Below, in pieces: positions 12,036 through 24,375 of a stretch of DNA of 64,000 nt. Origin of the DNA: Bombyx mori (taxonomy: Eukaryota; Arthropoda; Insecta; Lepidoptera; Bombycidae); NCBI RefSeq assembly GCF_030269925.1, contig NC_085131.1, positions 5,193,501 through 5,257,500 on the forward strand, in the 5' to 3' direction. Position 1 is the first letter of the stretch; every line of letters starts with the position of its first letter. A program made the position numbers and the translations under genes. The notes under the pieces are model-generated. The model was given only the letters and a program-made list of their open reading frames with translations. It was not told the origin of the DNA and did no database searches.

Positions 12036-12470
12036 ATCTCCCTTTTTTCCCCTACCTAAGCTGATAGCCTTGAGAGGCTATTTCAGTGGGCTCAAACCGG
12101 AGTGATGCTAACAATTATCCTAGCAAAAGCAGTGCTTCGCAGAATCTACCACCGGATCGGAAACGCGACCCACTTAGAAGATCCGGCGAGAAACTCAGTG
12201 GGCTGTGTCTATGGGTTCATTCGCTCGTAGAGCCCTTCGTCGCAAGCGACGGGTTCGACGAGGACGGTGACCGGTGCTTGTGGTACCTAAAAGCACCGTT
12301 AGTGTTTCGGGAAGATCCGTAATGACGTGTTTTGGGCAACGTCGACTGTTACCATTCGGTCTCCAGAATCGGGTATGTAGTTTCCAGCGGCCACAACAAG
12401 AGGGTTCTCATGTCGTGCCGCCTTCTCAAAGTGTTCTCCCAGTGTATCCTTCGTTCTCAGATATTGGTTT
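12036..12470 (-). mobile_element. Jockey-type LINE 3' end, degenerate
   Basis: Tail at left (T-run 12044-12049) followed by CTACCTAAGCTGATAGCC, then CTACCACCGGATCGGAAACG and GATCCGGCGAGAAACTCAG, which match the LINE at 7215-8174. Homology extends through GATCCGTAATGACGTG into the coding remnant (AGCGGCCACAACAAGAGG) and fades near 12470. Frames are broken. Confidence 0.7.
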
Positions 12471-13118
12471 CGTTAAATTTTTGCGTTTTAGCACCGAACA
12501 AAAGTACGTGTAATAAAAGCGCTCTTAATTACGTCCATGCCCGGTTTCCTGGCTTTATGTTAGACTTCACTGAATGGGGGCGCGTTTCAATACACCGCGT
12601 TTTGATATTTTAGAGTAAATACACTCGAGCATTTTCCGTAAGGAGGACTTCTGCTTATGAAATCAATTTCCTCTACGATTTCGTGTCGTACATAAGACTG
12701 TATTTACGCAATATTTGCACGAAAATACGCCATTTGAAAAGATTAAAGCGCTGTGTTTTGATAGACAGTCGTAAATAGAACCTTTCGGTGGAAGATTCCT
12801 TTCATCTGGTTTTGAATGTAGTGAGGTAAGTAAATAAGTATCATCTTGAAACGTTTTATCGTCAAAGGCCGCACGGAGATGAACATCAGATAATGTGATT
12901 TATATTCCTTTCAAAATTGTTGCCAGTATAAAGAGCTCTTCTTACCTTATGTATCGTTTTCTCGGCTGAGAATTCGCGATACAAATTATAATTGAGTCGT
13001 TTTCTTTAGTCTAGACGAAGAAGTGTAATGAGTACTTTGATTGCTTGAAACTACCGACGTAGATTAATGACATATTTATTCAGAATATTATAAATCTGTT
13101 GCTTTGAAATATTCATAA
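12471..13118. other. AT-rich spacer
   Basis: Nothing recognised. Confidence 0.4.
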
Positions 13119-13519
13119 CTAGCTTTTGCCCGCAACGTCGTCCGCGTGGAATAGTTCACAGAACAGATTTGGTTAGCATAAAAAGCGTAATAGTGAGCCA
13201 ACCTTTAAATATAGACATATGCTGTCGTGGACTTTTTTAAGATCTTTTAAAGGGGAACAATTCTGTCATACTTTATTTTAGCGAAACTTTAACTGTTTCC
13301 GCAGCGCACGCAGCGGAAGCTGTCAAAAGGAAAAAAAAAAACAAAATTTTGAAACGTTCTTTATTGGTGCTTTTATCTTAGCGTGATGTTATATACCCTG
13401 TGCCTTCTTCAATAAATGGGCTATCTATCATTAAATATTTTTTTCAAATCGAACCAGTAGTTCCTGAGATTAGAGCGTTCAAACAAACAAACAAACTCTT
13501 CAGCTTTATAATATTAGTT
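13119..13519 (-). mobile_element. Non-autonomous Helitron, left arm of an inverted pair
   Basis: The minus-strand 3' end is GCGGGCAAAAGCTAG-like (CTAG at 13119-13122), preceded by the ACGCGGACGACG block. The 5' part contains TATTATAAAGCTGAAGAG and TTTGTTTGTTTGAACG. The terminal TCTATAC is missing at 13519, so the 5' tip is lost or mutated. It matches the plus-strand copy at 13940-14362 along its length. Confidence 0.72.
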
Positions 13520-13939
13520 CATAATAACCTGTGTCAACATATTTTACAAAAACATACAACTCATAAGAAAATCAGCTCATAATTCTCATCTTGAATTCCC
13601 GAGTTGAGAAACAAGTAAAGCCTCACGATGGAATAAAAATACTGTGGCCCATGGACATTGACAATACATGCATATTTTATATATTTAATAGTGTTTATTA
13701 AGAATTGCATGATTGCATGTTTTCTATTCATTCAAACGAGTGCCGACAGCAATGTAATAATGAGTAAGCTATATCCGTTGTCCGTTGCATTCATTTCATT
13801 TAATATTTATATATCCTAGGCCAGAAGAAGTGTGCCGCCATTTATAATTATATCAATTATTTTAAGAACTTCAAGCCGTTACGTTAAATTTATATCTGAA
13901 TAAATATTTATAGTTATGACACCGAAAGAAATTCTGTTA
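13520..13939. other. Spacer between inverted Helitron copies
   Basis: AT-rich 420-bp loop between two oppositely oriented copies of one Helitron family. Nothing else recognised. Confidence 0.4.
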
Positions 13940-14362
13940 TCTATACTTATTAATATTATAAAGCTGAAGAGTTTGTTTGTTTGAACGCGCTAATCTCAGG
14001 AAATAATGATCCGATTTGAATAATTCTTTCAGTGTATATGCCCATATATCGAGGAAGGCTATATGTTATATAACATCACGCTAAGATCAAGACAAGCGGA
14101 GCACCAATAAATAATGTTTCAAAATCGGGGTTATTTTTACTTTTTGAGAGCTTCCGCTGCGTGCGCTGCAGAAACGATTAAAGTTTCGATAAAATAATGT
14201 ATGCCATAATTATTCCCCTTTAAATGATCTAAAAAAAAGTCCGCGACAGCATATGTCTATATGTTAAGGTTGGCTCACTATAACGTTTTTTATGCTAACC
14301 AAATTTGTTCTAAAATAAAGCATGAACTATTCCACTCGCACGAAGTCGCGGGCAAAAGCTAG
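13940..14362 (+). mobile_element. Non-autonomous Helitron, right arm of an inverted pair
   Basis: Starts TCTATACTTATTAATATTAT and ends CGCGGGCAAAAGCTAG followed by T, both canonical lepidopteran Helitron termini. No Rep/helicase coding sequence. Confidence 0.8.
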
Positions 14363-14990
14363 TTTGTAATATTATCGAATTAGAAAAGTTTTGTCGGGGG
14401 ATATAAAACAATGTTTTGGTTAAACTGTTTGAATCGAATCCGATAAAACTGTTCAACAAATATGCTATAGATAAAGTCGAAGCTTTGAAGAAAAATATTT
14501 TTCATTTTTTTTATTAAGATCATAGTATGAAAGAAAAACATAATGTTTGTGATAAAAAGCAATTTCGCATATTTCCACCGAGAGGCGGTAATGTACCCAT
14601 TATGACACTTGAAATACTGATGTGAAGAAAATGTTTGTAGTCATAAATAGTTTCGGGGTTACGTCATATTATGATGTCTCTTCATATAATTTGCGTAGAA
14701 CATGAAAATACGAATTACTCGTATAAAGCTACCGCAGAACTCAGCTTACGACGTTAGAGTGGAGCGGAGGTGGGTTTTTGTTTCAATACGATGCACACGT
14801 AATGTAAATTTATACAGATAAATCTCAAGATACGTTACATATTTTTTTTTATTCTTTGTTAGAGCCATACACCTATTAGGTTAAGTCGGCTAAGTTAAGT
14901 CATTACATTACTTAATTACGTGGGATTAAACCACAATACATGAAAAGGCCTCCAAAAAAGTCACTTTGTGGTGTGGTCTGGGGGGAAGCG
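14363..14990. other. AT-rich spacer
   Basis: No supported feature. Confidence 0.4.
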
Positions 14991-15125
14991 TCAGAGGTAG
15001 ACTTCACACAAGATGACAGGAAGTCATCACAAGGACAGCGGGCCTAAACTGGAATCAGGTGGCCCAGAATAGGGAACATTGGTTTTCGTTGAGGAGGCCT
15101 TCATTCGAGGAGTGGTTCTTGCAAA
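14991..15125 (+). mobile_element. Possible LINE C-terminal remnant (RTE-like)
   Basis: One frame over 15055-15120 reads QVAQNREHWFSLRRPSFEE, resembling the A-x-DR--W--L-EAF end of RTE-type ORFs, with a frame break just before it. Short and degenerate, so the call is tentative. Confidence 0.35.
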
Positions 15126-16204
15126 TAAGTAAAAGATTAAAAATATATGTGTGTATAACATGATTTTTTAATGCAACTACTGCTATTATCGGTTGCAAGA
15201 AATATAAAGGCTTTTTTTTATTTATGTACGTACTTACATTAAAAGGAAATTTTCTAGTACCATGTACCTACATTGAAACATGAGATCGGAATTAATATCA
15301 TGTATTAATGATTCTGAGCTAAGCCAAATCTGGACGACTTATCCGTTTTTCTTTCATATTTTCCTTCGCGTCCTTACAAGACCTGAGGTCCCTTCAGTAA
15401 GTTGAATTACCAAGAAAAACTCTAATATCACAAACCAACAAGTCGAGGGATTTACGTCACGTACACAAGGTTCGTAACAGAGTATACGTGATGGTACTCC
15501 AAATATGCACTAAAGCTTCAGGGGTCGCCAATCACGCTTCAAGAATCGGCATACTAAATGTTGGACAAAACGAACTTACCAAGAAATATTTTTAGGACAA
15601 GGTCTGCAGAATTGACCGCAGAAAATACCTTTGTATTATACCTCCATATGAAATCTTTACAAATCGATGTCAAAGTCGTCGCGGTCTAAAAGATAAGAAG
15701 TCCGCTGTAGTCGTATCGAGCGATGCAGCTGTGTCGATGTTCAAACTTATTTTATTAAGCTATTGCATAGATTTTATCGTGGGCTTTGAACGCGGCGATC
15801 GAATCAAGAAATTTCGTAACTAAAATAAAACCTAACAACCCCACTCCACCTACCACATAGCTCGCGTTCAACAAATTCACACGTTGCGCTTGTATAGTGT
15901 TTGTGAATAGGCGTGCGGCGTGACGACGCACTGCATGCGCATAATGAAAAGTCTGCCCATCTCTCTCTCGCGCGGTCTAACTTATGAGTGTGAAGGGGAC
16001 AGTTAATGTTTTGCTTTTGTTAATGTTTATAAATATATATAGCGTGGTCTTATTTTAATATTATTGTTTTAATATTAAATTATTATTGTCTAATTATAAT
16101 TGCATAAGTTGATAAAAAATGCTATGCAATAGCTTTACCGCGGCAATCCCCGAGTGCCACATGTGTTTTTTTTATTATTTTACTGTACAATTGTGACTCA
16201 AGTG
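15126..16204. other. Unannotated
   Basis: AT-rich. A moderate-GC segment at 15890-15985 contains TATAGTG and TCTCTCTCTCGCGCGG but no coding sequence. Confidence 0.35.
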
Positions 16205-16312
16205 TCAATATGGGTGGCGGCATTGACGTTGAGACGTCTAAAGGGTCCGTGACCACTGAATATCAGGTAGGCCATCAGCTCATTAGCCCGTGTAGGCAAT
16301 AATTAAAAATCG
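16205..16312 (+). mobile_element. Degenerate Bm1-like 3' end
   Basis: GGGTGGCGGCATTGACGTTG, the CACTGAATATCAGGTAGGCC block and GTAGGCAATAATTAAAAA follow the order of the Bm1 tail at reduced identity. It could equally be the related LINE tail seen at 41728-41808. Confidence 0.5.
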
Positions 16313-16567
16313 GTGTAATGTGACCAAACGTATGCTGGCCGCCCGTTCGTTCGAAAAAAATGTTTTTTTTTTCATATAATAAAAAAATAGAGTTTTACAG
16401 TTTGATGTCGCATTTCTTTACTTGCGATTAGATTGTTTCCGATGTTTCTTCGTAGCCTTCACATATGAATATGACTATATAAATTTATTTAGAAGTACAC
16501 ACAGCGAAACGTGAATGGATTTCATTAGTTGCAAATAATATGAACAACGTTCGTTAAAAATTTATAA

Positions 16568-16786
16568 TCTATACTAATAATATTATAAAGAGGAAAGATT
16601 TGTTTGTTTGTTTGTTTCGAATAGGCTCCGAAACTACTGGACCGATTTGAAAAATTCTTTTCCATTCCATTAGAAGCCGACATTGTCCCTGATGAACATA
16701 CGCTACTTTTTTTATTTTTTTTTATTTTATTTTTTGTTTCATGTGTGTTTTAATGTTTCCGAAGCGAAGCGAGGGCGGGTCGCTAG
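16568..16786 (+). mobile_element. Short non-autonomous Helitron, 219 bp
   Basis: TCTATACTAATAATATTATA start and GGGCGGGTCGCTAG end followed by T. Contains the TTTGTTTGTTTGTTT block and the GGACCGATTTGAAAAATTC segment common in moth Helitrons. Non-coding. Confidence 0.82.
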
Positions 16787-17334
16787 TTTGGAATATTTGA
16801 AGTATTGACATCGTAATTATTTGTAGAAAAACCACAAGACCATCGACCACTACGAGGACTCGATGACTTGCAGAAAACATCGAATGTTACTCATCTGGGC
16901 TTTGTGATTAATTCCTTGTCTCCCTGTTTTGTGTTTTCATAAAAAAAAACTGTCAACTTGTGGTGAGAGTTTTTGATTAATGAATAATTTTGATTGATGA
17001 ACTCAAAACAAAACGATAGAAAGGTCTTTGGTACTTCTTTATGAGATAAATAGCTAGATGGGTCACGGACCATTCGATCTTAAATAGATCACAACGTTAA
17101 AAAAAACAATACAAATGTCACCTTGAGACATTAGTCATAATCTTTATTTCATTACTTTTATTATCTGTGACGATGTTTAATGATAAATGAAATTGATAAA
17201 AAAATCTTATTTGTATTTGAATGTATTCTGTTTTTCAAATCAGAAAAACATTATTACTTCGTAGCTGTTCTAGTAATCAGGACTGTAATTCCAGAATGAA
17301 TCATCACTATCACCTTAAGGCTCACTGGTTTTTT
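16787..17334. other. AT-rich spacer
   Basis: No supported feature. Confidence 0.4.
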
Positions 17335-17532
17335 TTTTTCCTACCTAAGCTGATAGCCTTGAGAGGCTATTTCAGCGTAATCTTAACTAGTAGTGTCTCA
17401 CCTAGTGAGCTCGCGGGGCTCAAACCGGAGTGATGCTAACTAACACTGGCCCTAGCAAGAACAGTGTTTCGCAGAATCTACCACCGGATCGGAAACGCGG
17501 CCCACTGAGAAGATCCGGCGAGAAACTCAGTG
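17335..17532 (-). mobile_element. Jockey-type LINE 3' UTR, strongly 5'-truncated
   Basis: Minus-strand poly(A) (T-run at 17329-17339), then CCTACCTAAGCTGATAGCC, ACCGGATCGGAAACGCGG and GATCCGGCGAGAAACTCAG, as in the 12036 copy. It stops abruptly at 17532, so only about 190 bp of UTR are present. Confidence 0.75.
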
Positions 17533-18560
17533 GCATATTACGTTTTAACTAACCAATGAGTTATACGTACAAATAATAAATAAGTTCATAGCTCGACAAT
17601 TTATTTCTGTGTCGCAGGAACGATTTTTCTGAATTTCATTCAGACAGCAGCAACATTCCAACAAAATAAGCAGAGAACATCATCATGATTAATTTATTCG
17701 CATTAAAATCCCCGTAAACGAGAATTGTTGGCAGTCAAATTGCCTCGCCGAGACGGGCACCACCACCTCTTCATCCTTAATTTTGTTCTCGACGAACTTT
17801 TCGAAATTAATGTATTCAATTTTAAATGGGACTGCCACAAAACAAATCGAACGCAGAACAGATAAATCCATGTACCCGACACAAACTGGAATCATAACTT
17901 ATAAGCCACTTGTAATTGATCTGCTGTAATTTTACAAGCTTCATTTTGGTAATCTGAAATTTTGGAACTAGCTTGATTTATATTGAACGACCCGTTTAAT
18001 TTGAGTAATGTTGCCTGTTGATGAAATAAGGTCAGTTAAATAAGTAGATATGTAAATAGCTGACGTGCTCTGTGCGAAATATCAAAATGGCGGCTGCAGT
18101 ATGACGTGTGAATTTTCACCACAGTATTTTCTTATTTTTGTTAAACATTTGGATTATAAAACATAAGTCGAAACAAAACTTTTAATTACCCGCAAAAGAC
18201 ACCATCTTTTTGTATGTGTATAGTTAAAATCTGCAAATAAGTAGTGTTGCATATTTCTTTTGGATGAATTCAGAATTCTGATAAGCTCACATTTAGTTGG
18301 TTAATAAACGTGCTTTTATTTATCAATCCAATTCCATGGTCTGTGGGAGTATACTCAGTAGAAACAAAAAAAAACATTCAGATAAAACAAGAGCATAAAT
18401 AGCCTCTTTTTTCATATTCCCTAGTATAAACACAATTGCACCATAAAAATTTCCGAATATCAATTTTCTTAACTTTACCATTAAGTATTAAAAAGTCACC
18501 AAACTTGCATATGAAATTTCGTACTAAGTTAAAACTACTACCGGTTTTAATATACACTAC
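17533..18560. other. AT-rich, nothing recognised
   Basis: Short open frames are uninformative. Confidence 0.4.
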
Positions 18561-18735
18561 TGGAATGTTTGTACTGGAAGACGTAGCGTGGGTAGGCCTC
18601 CCACAAGATGGGCCAACGATCTATTGAGGTTCGCGGGGATCCGCTGGATGCAGGCAGCGCAGGACCGGTCTTTGTGGCGGGGCTTGGGGGAGGCCTATGT
18701 CCAGCAGTGGACGTCCATGGGCTGATAAGAAATTA
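18561..18735 (+). mobile_element. RTE-type LINE C-terminus
   Basis: A plus-strand frame encodes GRPPTRWANDLLRF, then IRWMQAAQDRSLW, RGLGEAYVQQWTSMG and a TGA near 18724. The W-DRSLW--LGEAYVQQW end is a hallmark of an abundant moth RTE-like family. The frame needs one small correction near 18595, where the sequence reads GLPQDGPTIY instead. Only the last ~50 residues survive. Confidence 0.7.
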
Positions 18736-19904
18736 ATAATGTTGTATCCATCTATCAACCCTCTTTAAGATGATTTTAGCGCTGTGTTTAGGCGTAAGAA
18801 GTTTCTGGTGTTTATTAATATTTTTATATCAGCTATAAGAAAAAAAAAATTGTAATATTCCAAAACATTTATCTACGTATCTCCTATTATAGATATATAT
18901 ATATAATTTTACTTACAATTGGCTAAATTTATTAACAACGTTCACGTTTATATAAATAACGGTACACGTGCCCTCAGCACTCAAGGAAAATGTGTAGATA
19001 ATAAGTATAGGATAAAGGAAAAATCCATTATTTTCGCCGTTCTAGCCGCATATCCGGCAGAAGTCCCATTAATAAGAATTTTAATATTTATATTCAAGAA
19101 AGTTATGGTAGAAATACAATTACATATGCTCGTGTAATTATTTCAGTTTAATTTTATTAACAGACGTGCGATCGAATAATGGAATGGTATATTCTGAATA
19201 CGCACAGTCTATTTCTACGGTGAAGAATTCAAACATTCGCCTACAAATAATGGGATACCCATTAAACAATATAATTCAGAGATTGACCTTATTTCTTAAT
19301 GTGGAAACTCTCAGATTGGAACATATGAACCCCAGAAATCTCCTAAAGCCAAGTAGACTGAAAGATCGTCAATCAAGGTTAATCAATTAGAAATGTGGTA
19401 AAAATATTTCTTAAACCACGTAAAATCACACATCAGATAAAATCATTTCCAAAATTTAAGACAAACCAAGACTTTATTGACTTGACTTGTATAAAAACAT
19501 AATAGTATATTTAACATGTAGCATGTAACAGTATTTCAATTTCATTTTCCCTAATACCAAGATGTCCGATTTACATAAGAAATTTGCACATGTAGTAAGT
19601 ACCGATGAGAAACGATATAATATTTCAATTAGCTTACCCAACATCTAGACTAAAATAACCAGACATTTTGTAAAATTTTATTTTATTTTTGCCTCAGTTG
19701 CATTTTTTTAAATTTGTATTCATTAAGAATATTATGTTAAAATATGAGATTTTCAAAAGTAGTTGATGTGTATCGACGATCACGTGTGGCAGGAAGCGTC
19801 CGTCATCTGGCTTAGCTTAGGATTTCGAATCACGAAATATAAACACTGTATAGACAAGTGTTAGATTTAGTTTAGTATATTTATTTTCTACTTACTATAT
19901 GGGC
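18736..19904. other. AT-rich, nothing recognised
   Basis: Open frames of 72 and 74 codons at 18919 and 19166 have no recognised similarity. Confidence 0.35.
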
Positions 19905-20055
19905 TCGATAACGACAAGGTGGAGGCACATAGTGCTGAAGGACAAGAGAGAATGCAATGTTGCTGACGAGGATGTCGAAGACAGAGCGAAGTGGAGGAGT
20001 AAAGTCAGGAAAGCTGACCCCACCACCATGTAGGATAAATAGCTGGGAAGAGAGA
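19905..20055 (+). mobile_element. LINE ORF C-terminus (second RTE-like family)
   Basis: The plus-strand frame reads WRHIVLKDKRECNVADEDV, then EDRAKWRSKVRKADPTTM and a stop near 20030. The D-ED--DRA-WR-K-R-ADP ending is typical of RTE-type elements and differs from the family at 18561. Confidence 0.65.
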
Positions 20056-22060
20056 GATATGGGCTCGATAACCTTAGGAAATATCACGAAGTAATTATAT
20101 ATCTGAAGGTTTCAATTTTGGTCTTGGCTCACTTCGAATCTATGAAATCTCGTATCTCTCAAATTTTCGTATGTTCTTCTGTAAATGGTGGCCTATTTTA
20201 ATATCAACACCAAAAACTTTGAATTGAAATATTTTGCTAAAACTGACCTAGATATTTCAATTCGGCATCTCGACAAATCATAATTCCACACACACTTATT
20301 TATGACACAAACCATTTTTATAGTGTTTACTACGATGCTATTTATTGAAACTCTCTCTCTCTCTCTCTCTGAATATAATATTGTAGGTAAGGTCTTTGTT
20401 GACGTCTCCTATAACAAGGCATCGTAAACGATCACAAATATATTATTATATCTGTCTCTGCTGAATTATTTTCAACGACACACTGACAAAAAAATTATCC
20501 AACGATTTAAACTGACATACTTAAACGTAACCAGTTAGAGATTTTTATAGATTTTTAATCATTTTAAAACAAAGATACTGATAGGGTCTAGATCCACTGA
20601 TAGGGATTTAGGTATTAAAAAAAATCGAATCGTTCTCAACATATTTTTTAAATGAAAACTTCTTTAGAATCGTTGTGATTTCAAACCGGATGCAACGGAA
20701 AAAACGACAGGTAAGAGACACAAATACAAAAATGTGTAGGATGAAGCCAGCAAAGAATGAGACAGAAATATACATACTATTTAATACAGCGCCATCTGTG
20801 AGATTTTTTAATACTAACGTGTGTATGAAAGCTCTTGTAGTGAATTTTAATTTGGGATTATACGTGAAATTAAAATATCAATTCACAGAGGGCGCTACCT
20901 TACAATTATTTACTAATGACAAAATTTTACATATACTTAAGACGTTTAGGATAATTGTATTTTAATTTTGGAAGGTTTCACTTCTACCACGTGTGAATTG
21001 CACACATGTATTTTTTTTTATTTTTGTAATTATCTGCTACCACTGGCATTTGTGCCAAATGTGCCAAATCAAAGTGTTATTTGTCTTAATTAAATATACA
21101 TAGTTTTCATCAAGACTTTATAACACAATTAACACTATTTTTACAGTTTAATTTCGTGTTTTTTATCGCCATTTTATTCTTTCTATCTTTCGAATACTTG
21201 AATCGTCTATTATCAAAGGTGGCAATCTGTGCATTTGGACAAAAAAATGTTATTGATATGTCAATACAGATTGATTTGAATATAATCGTCTCCTTCAAAG
21301 AATACGGCTCAAAACCTGCATTAAATAAAGGTTAATACTTAACCTGTTATTTATCTAAGATGTCGTTCAGAAGAGTTTTGTGACTGCCAATGGAATACAA
21401 AGTCAATAATTCGTTTTTCTGATTTACCAATAATTGTCCAAAAGTCACATTGCCGGCTTTGATAATAGTCGACTCACTTTACAGTTTTCTTTGTCACGAA
21501 CCTATAGACCTATATAGTACACGAACCACTGTCGTCAGGTAATTTTAATTATGTTTGCAACTCGCGTTTCGAACATGTTAGACGTGATTTCAAAGTCTCC
21601 ATTGTAGGTAGGTACTCATCATATCTGCATTTATTCTTTATATGTGATATTTCAGAGTATAATAAATTCATTTTGCGCTAACAACAAATACATGACTGTG
21701 CTACATCTTTTCACTGTTTGCTTTTTTTTTTTTTTTCTAACCCATAAATATTAACATTTAATCATTACTTTATACTATCGGTGTATCCTCGGAGAGCAAT
21801 TCGACTTATAAAAATAGCTATGTATTTATGCAAACTCAACAAATTTTAGTGCCCTTAAATTTCTGTCGATTTTGAAATACATAATTCTATATTCAGACTG
21901 TAAAACCGAAACGATGTGAAACGATTCAAATTAGCACGCGAGTCAAAATCGATAAAGTTGAAAAAAAATATCACTCGATTGCTGTCCTATAAACCGAATA
22001 TTTGCACACCGTTACCGACCACGACACAGAGCTGACTCGATCGCCCGATTATACAACTAG
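20056..22060. other. Unannotated; includes a CT microsatellite
   Basis: AT-rich. A (CT)n tract of about 20 bases sits at 20352-20371. A 96-codon plus-strand frame at 20675 is not recognisable. Confidence 0.4.
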
Positions 22061-22099
22061 GAAATCAAATGATCGGATCTCCGGAGCCGTGAGTCCGGG

Positions 22100-22105
22100 T
22101 ATAAG
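22100..22105 (+). promoter_or_regulatory. TATA-like box upstream of a short signal-peptide frame
   Basis: TATAAG lies 45 bp before the ATG at 22145, in a local GC-rich island (about 22040-22230) unlike the AT-rich surroundings. This spacing would fit a short 5' UTR. It is a candidate only. Confidence 0.3.
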
Positions 22106-22144
22106 TGAATTGGCCGCCGGCGCGACGACCCGCCATACTGGAAT

Positions 22145-22234
22145 ATGAAATCCCTACGCGACTTCGTGGTTCTGGTTTTTATTGCCTCACTTTTGCCGAA
22201 CGAAAAGAGTTGCGGCAGGGTCGAACTCAGTTAA
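22145..22234 (+). CDS. Short secreted-peptide-like frame, possible first exon
   Basis: Thirty codons including the stop encode MKSLRDFVVLVFIASLLP followed by NEKSCGRVELS. The order of basic N-terminus, hydrophobic core (FVVLVFIASLL) and polar end with Cys resembles a eukaryotic signal peptide. It sits behind a TATA-like box in a GC-richer patch. A splice donor could lie at the AGGGTC within the last codons, making this exon 1 of a longer secreted protein, but no second exon was found. I do not recognise a gene; chance occurrence is quite possible. Confidence 0.25.
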   Translation: MKSLRDFVVLVFIASLLPNEKSCGRVELS

Positions 22235-22385
22235 TATGCCAATTCAATAATTTTATTAAATATTTGTTGTGAACTGAAATTTTGTTAGTTAGAATTTTTT
22301 TTATTTTTTTGTTATCGCGTTACCAGCGCGAAGAAGCATCACAAAGTAAACGCCAACACCCACCTTAAGACAGAAGAATGTAGTT

Positions 22386-22650
22386 TACTGGTGGTAGGAC
22401 CTCTTGTGAGTCCGCACGGGTAGGTACCACCACCCTGCCTATTTTTGCCGAGAACCAGTAATACGTTTCGATTTGAAGGGTAGGGCAGCCGTTGTAACTA
22501 TACGTCAGACCTTAGAATCTTTATCTCAAGGTGGGAGGTGCATTTACGTTGTAGATGTCTATGGGCTTCAGTAACCACTTAACACCAAGTGGGCTGTGAA
22601 ATCGTCCACCCAACTAAGCAATAAAAAATAAATAAATAAAAAACAATCAT
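22386..22650 (+). mobile_element. Bm1 SINE, 5'-truncated
   Basis: ACTGGTGGTAGGACCTC start, full Bm1 body and a long A/T-rich tail (AATAAAAAATAAATAAATAA). Confidence 0.92.
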
Positions 22651-23361
22651 GTTGCATAATGAAGCCCCACCCTTCGACCGGAACGTATAAATTCTCCGCG
22701 GCAGATATAAGCAGAGGATGATACCCACACAGCTTACACTGTGACCTTTCTTCCCTGAATTTCATTACATGTTTCCAGAATAACGCTTCTGCAACCTTAC
22801 AGTTAGCTTACGTGAATGAAGCCTTCGCCGCAATGGCAAACAAATAAAACGGTTCTGTCGAAAACAACACTATTTATCAAGAATGAACGTTCGCTAGAAG
22901 TTAGAGCTGTGTTTTTCGTGTTAGTATAAAAATTGGCTAGGGATGTAACGTGAAACAAATCGACTTAATCGGGTTAAAAAATGAGGGCTATGAAATCTCT
23001 ATAAGACCGCTCACCCGACTGTAAAAAAGGATCACCGGCCAATCTATCTATTTATCGTAATTCTAGTAATTTACATCAATTTCAAGACAGTGGACATCAG
23101 CAAATGCATCAAGGACTGACAACGATTGGACAAAAAAATATTGCTTTGGCCTAATGTCCAGTATAATCGGTATCACAAGGCTTAAAGTAGGCATTGTTTT
23201 AACTTTTAGTTTGACTGGCTATTTAAATATATAGTTTTAAAACAACATTATTTTTAACCGATATTATCAAAGAAAGAGGTCAATTCTACGAGTATTGTGT
23301 GTTTTTGTGTGTTACCTCAGAACTTCTTTCTAGCTGAACCAATTTTGATGACTCTTTTTTT
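22651..23361. other. Unannotated
   Basis: AT-rich, no supported feature. Confidence 0.4.
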
Positions 23362-23630
23362 ATTCGAAAGCTGGTCATTACGCGCACATAGATTGTTTTT
23401 ACGCTACCATGCGTAAGAGGTGTGCATCTCTGGTAAGCAGAGTGAGGGCCAGCTCCAACAGTATCCTGAGCATGATCGCAAGCAGGCTGGACTGTGTATA
23501 CATGGGTCGCTGTGGTACCATCTCCCATGGGATGTTATGACAGTAATTCATTGTGATGTAAATATAACTACTAACATAGGTCTAAGTCTTATTAACAATT
23601 TATATGAGTCATGGTTACTTGCAATAAAAA

Positions 23631-23669
<39 letters not shown>

Positions 23670-23794
23670 AGTTTTATTTTATCAAGATCTGACGAGTAGT
23701 TTATGAGTTATCATTTACGTATTCGAAAGCTGGTTGTTAATGTAGTTTTATTTTATCAAGATCTGAGTAGTACCTAATTTATGAGTTATCAATA
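23362..23794 (+). repeat. Tandem duplication, first copy split by a LINE
   Basis: ATTCGAAAGCTGGT occurs at 23362 and 23721. The sequence after the second (TTAATGTAGTTTTATTTTAT and onward to GAGTTATCA) also occurs from 23663. The second copy is uninterrupted; the first has the LINE fragment inserted after CTGGT. The unit is about 72 bp. Confidence 0.75.
23376..23662 (+). mobile_element. LINE 3' end with (ATT)n tail
   Basis: Boundaries come from the intact duplicate next door. The insert carries a plus-strand frame from 23409 (MRKRCASLVSRVRASSNSIL to GRCGTISHGML) resembling the C-terminal end of moth LINE polyproteins, then an AATAAA at 23622 and an (ATT)n tail at about 23632-23664. A trinucleotide tail instead of poly(A) is seen in some LINE clades. 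The clade is not determined. Confidence 0.6.
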
Positions 23795-24375
23795 CCAATG
23801 CATATTTAATTAACTAGGACCGCATTATTCTAATTTTACTTTGATGAATCGGTTTTCTTTTCTATTAAATCTTTTGTAAAATTGTGATTTGTTTCGAAAA
23901 ACTGCTAGGCTAAACGTGAAATGATTATCTTTGACGTTATTTGAGGCCAAATCAAACGACAAGGTAACCTTAGATAATACACTAAAAATTTACGATTACA
24001 TAAGACATCACATTGCTTTGGTTTTTTTTGTGAAAAAAACGTCAGAATCAATTAAAACTTCCTTCGGCTTAATCTCGCGTTGAATTTAATGTTCGGACGG
24101 CCAAGGCGACATTTGAATATTCTTCTAACTACCGTCAATTTTTTTTAAGCCAACGAAAATTCTACTATGTGAGTTTTTTTTAAAACTATTTTACTTTAAC
24201 GTTAAAACGATAAATATGTGTTATGTAGTAAACAATTATCGGTCTAACGGCTTACGTTAGTGCTTTTAAAAAAATCCGTTTCAGCTTCAAGAACAGTCAG
24301 CTTACAGCCCACTCCTTTTTATATTGCTACACGGGCAACGAGGTCAAGGATTACTTATCGTGAAGTGATCACTGG
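23795..24375. other. AT-rich spacer
   Basis: No supported feature. Confidence 0.4.
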
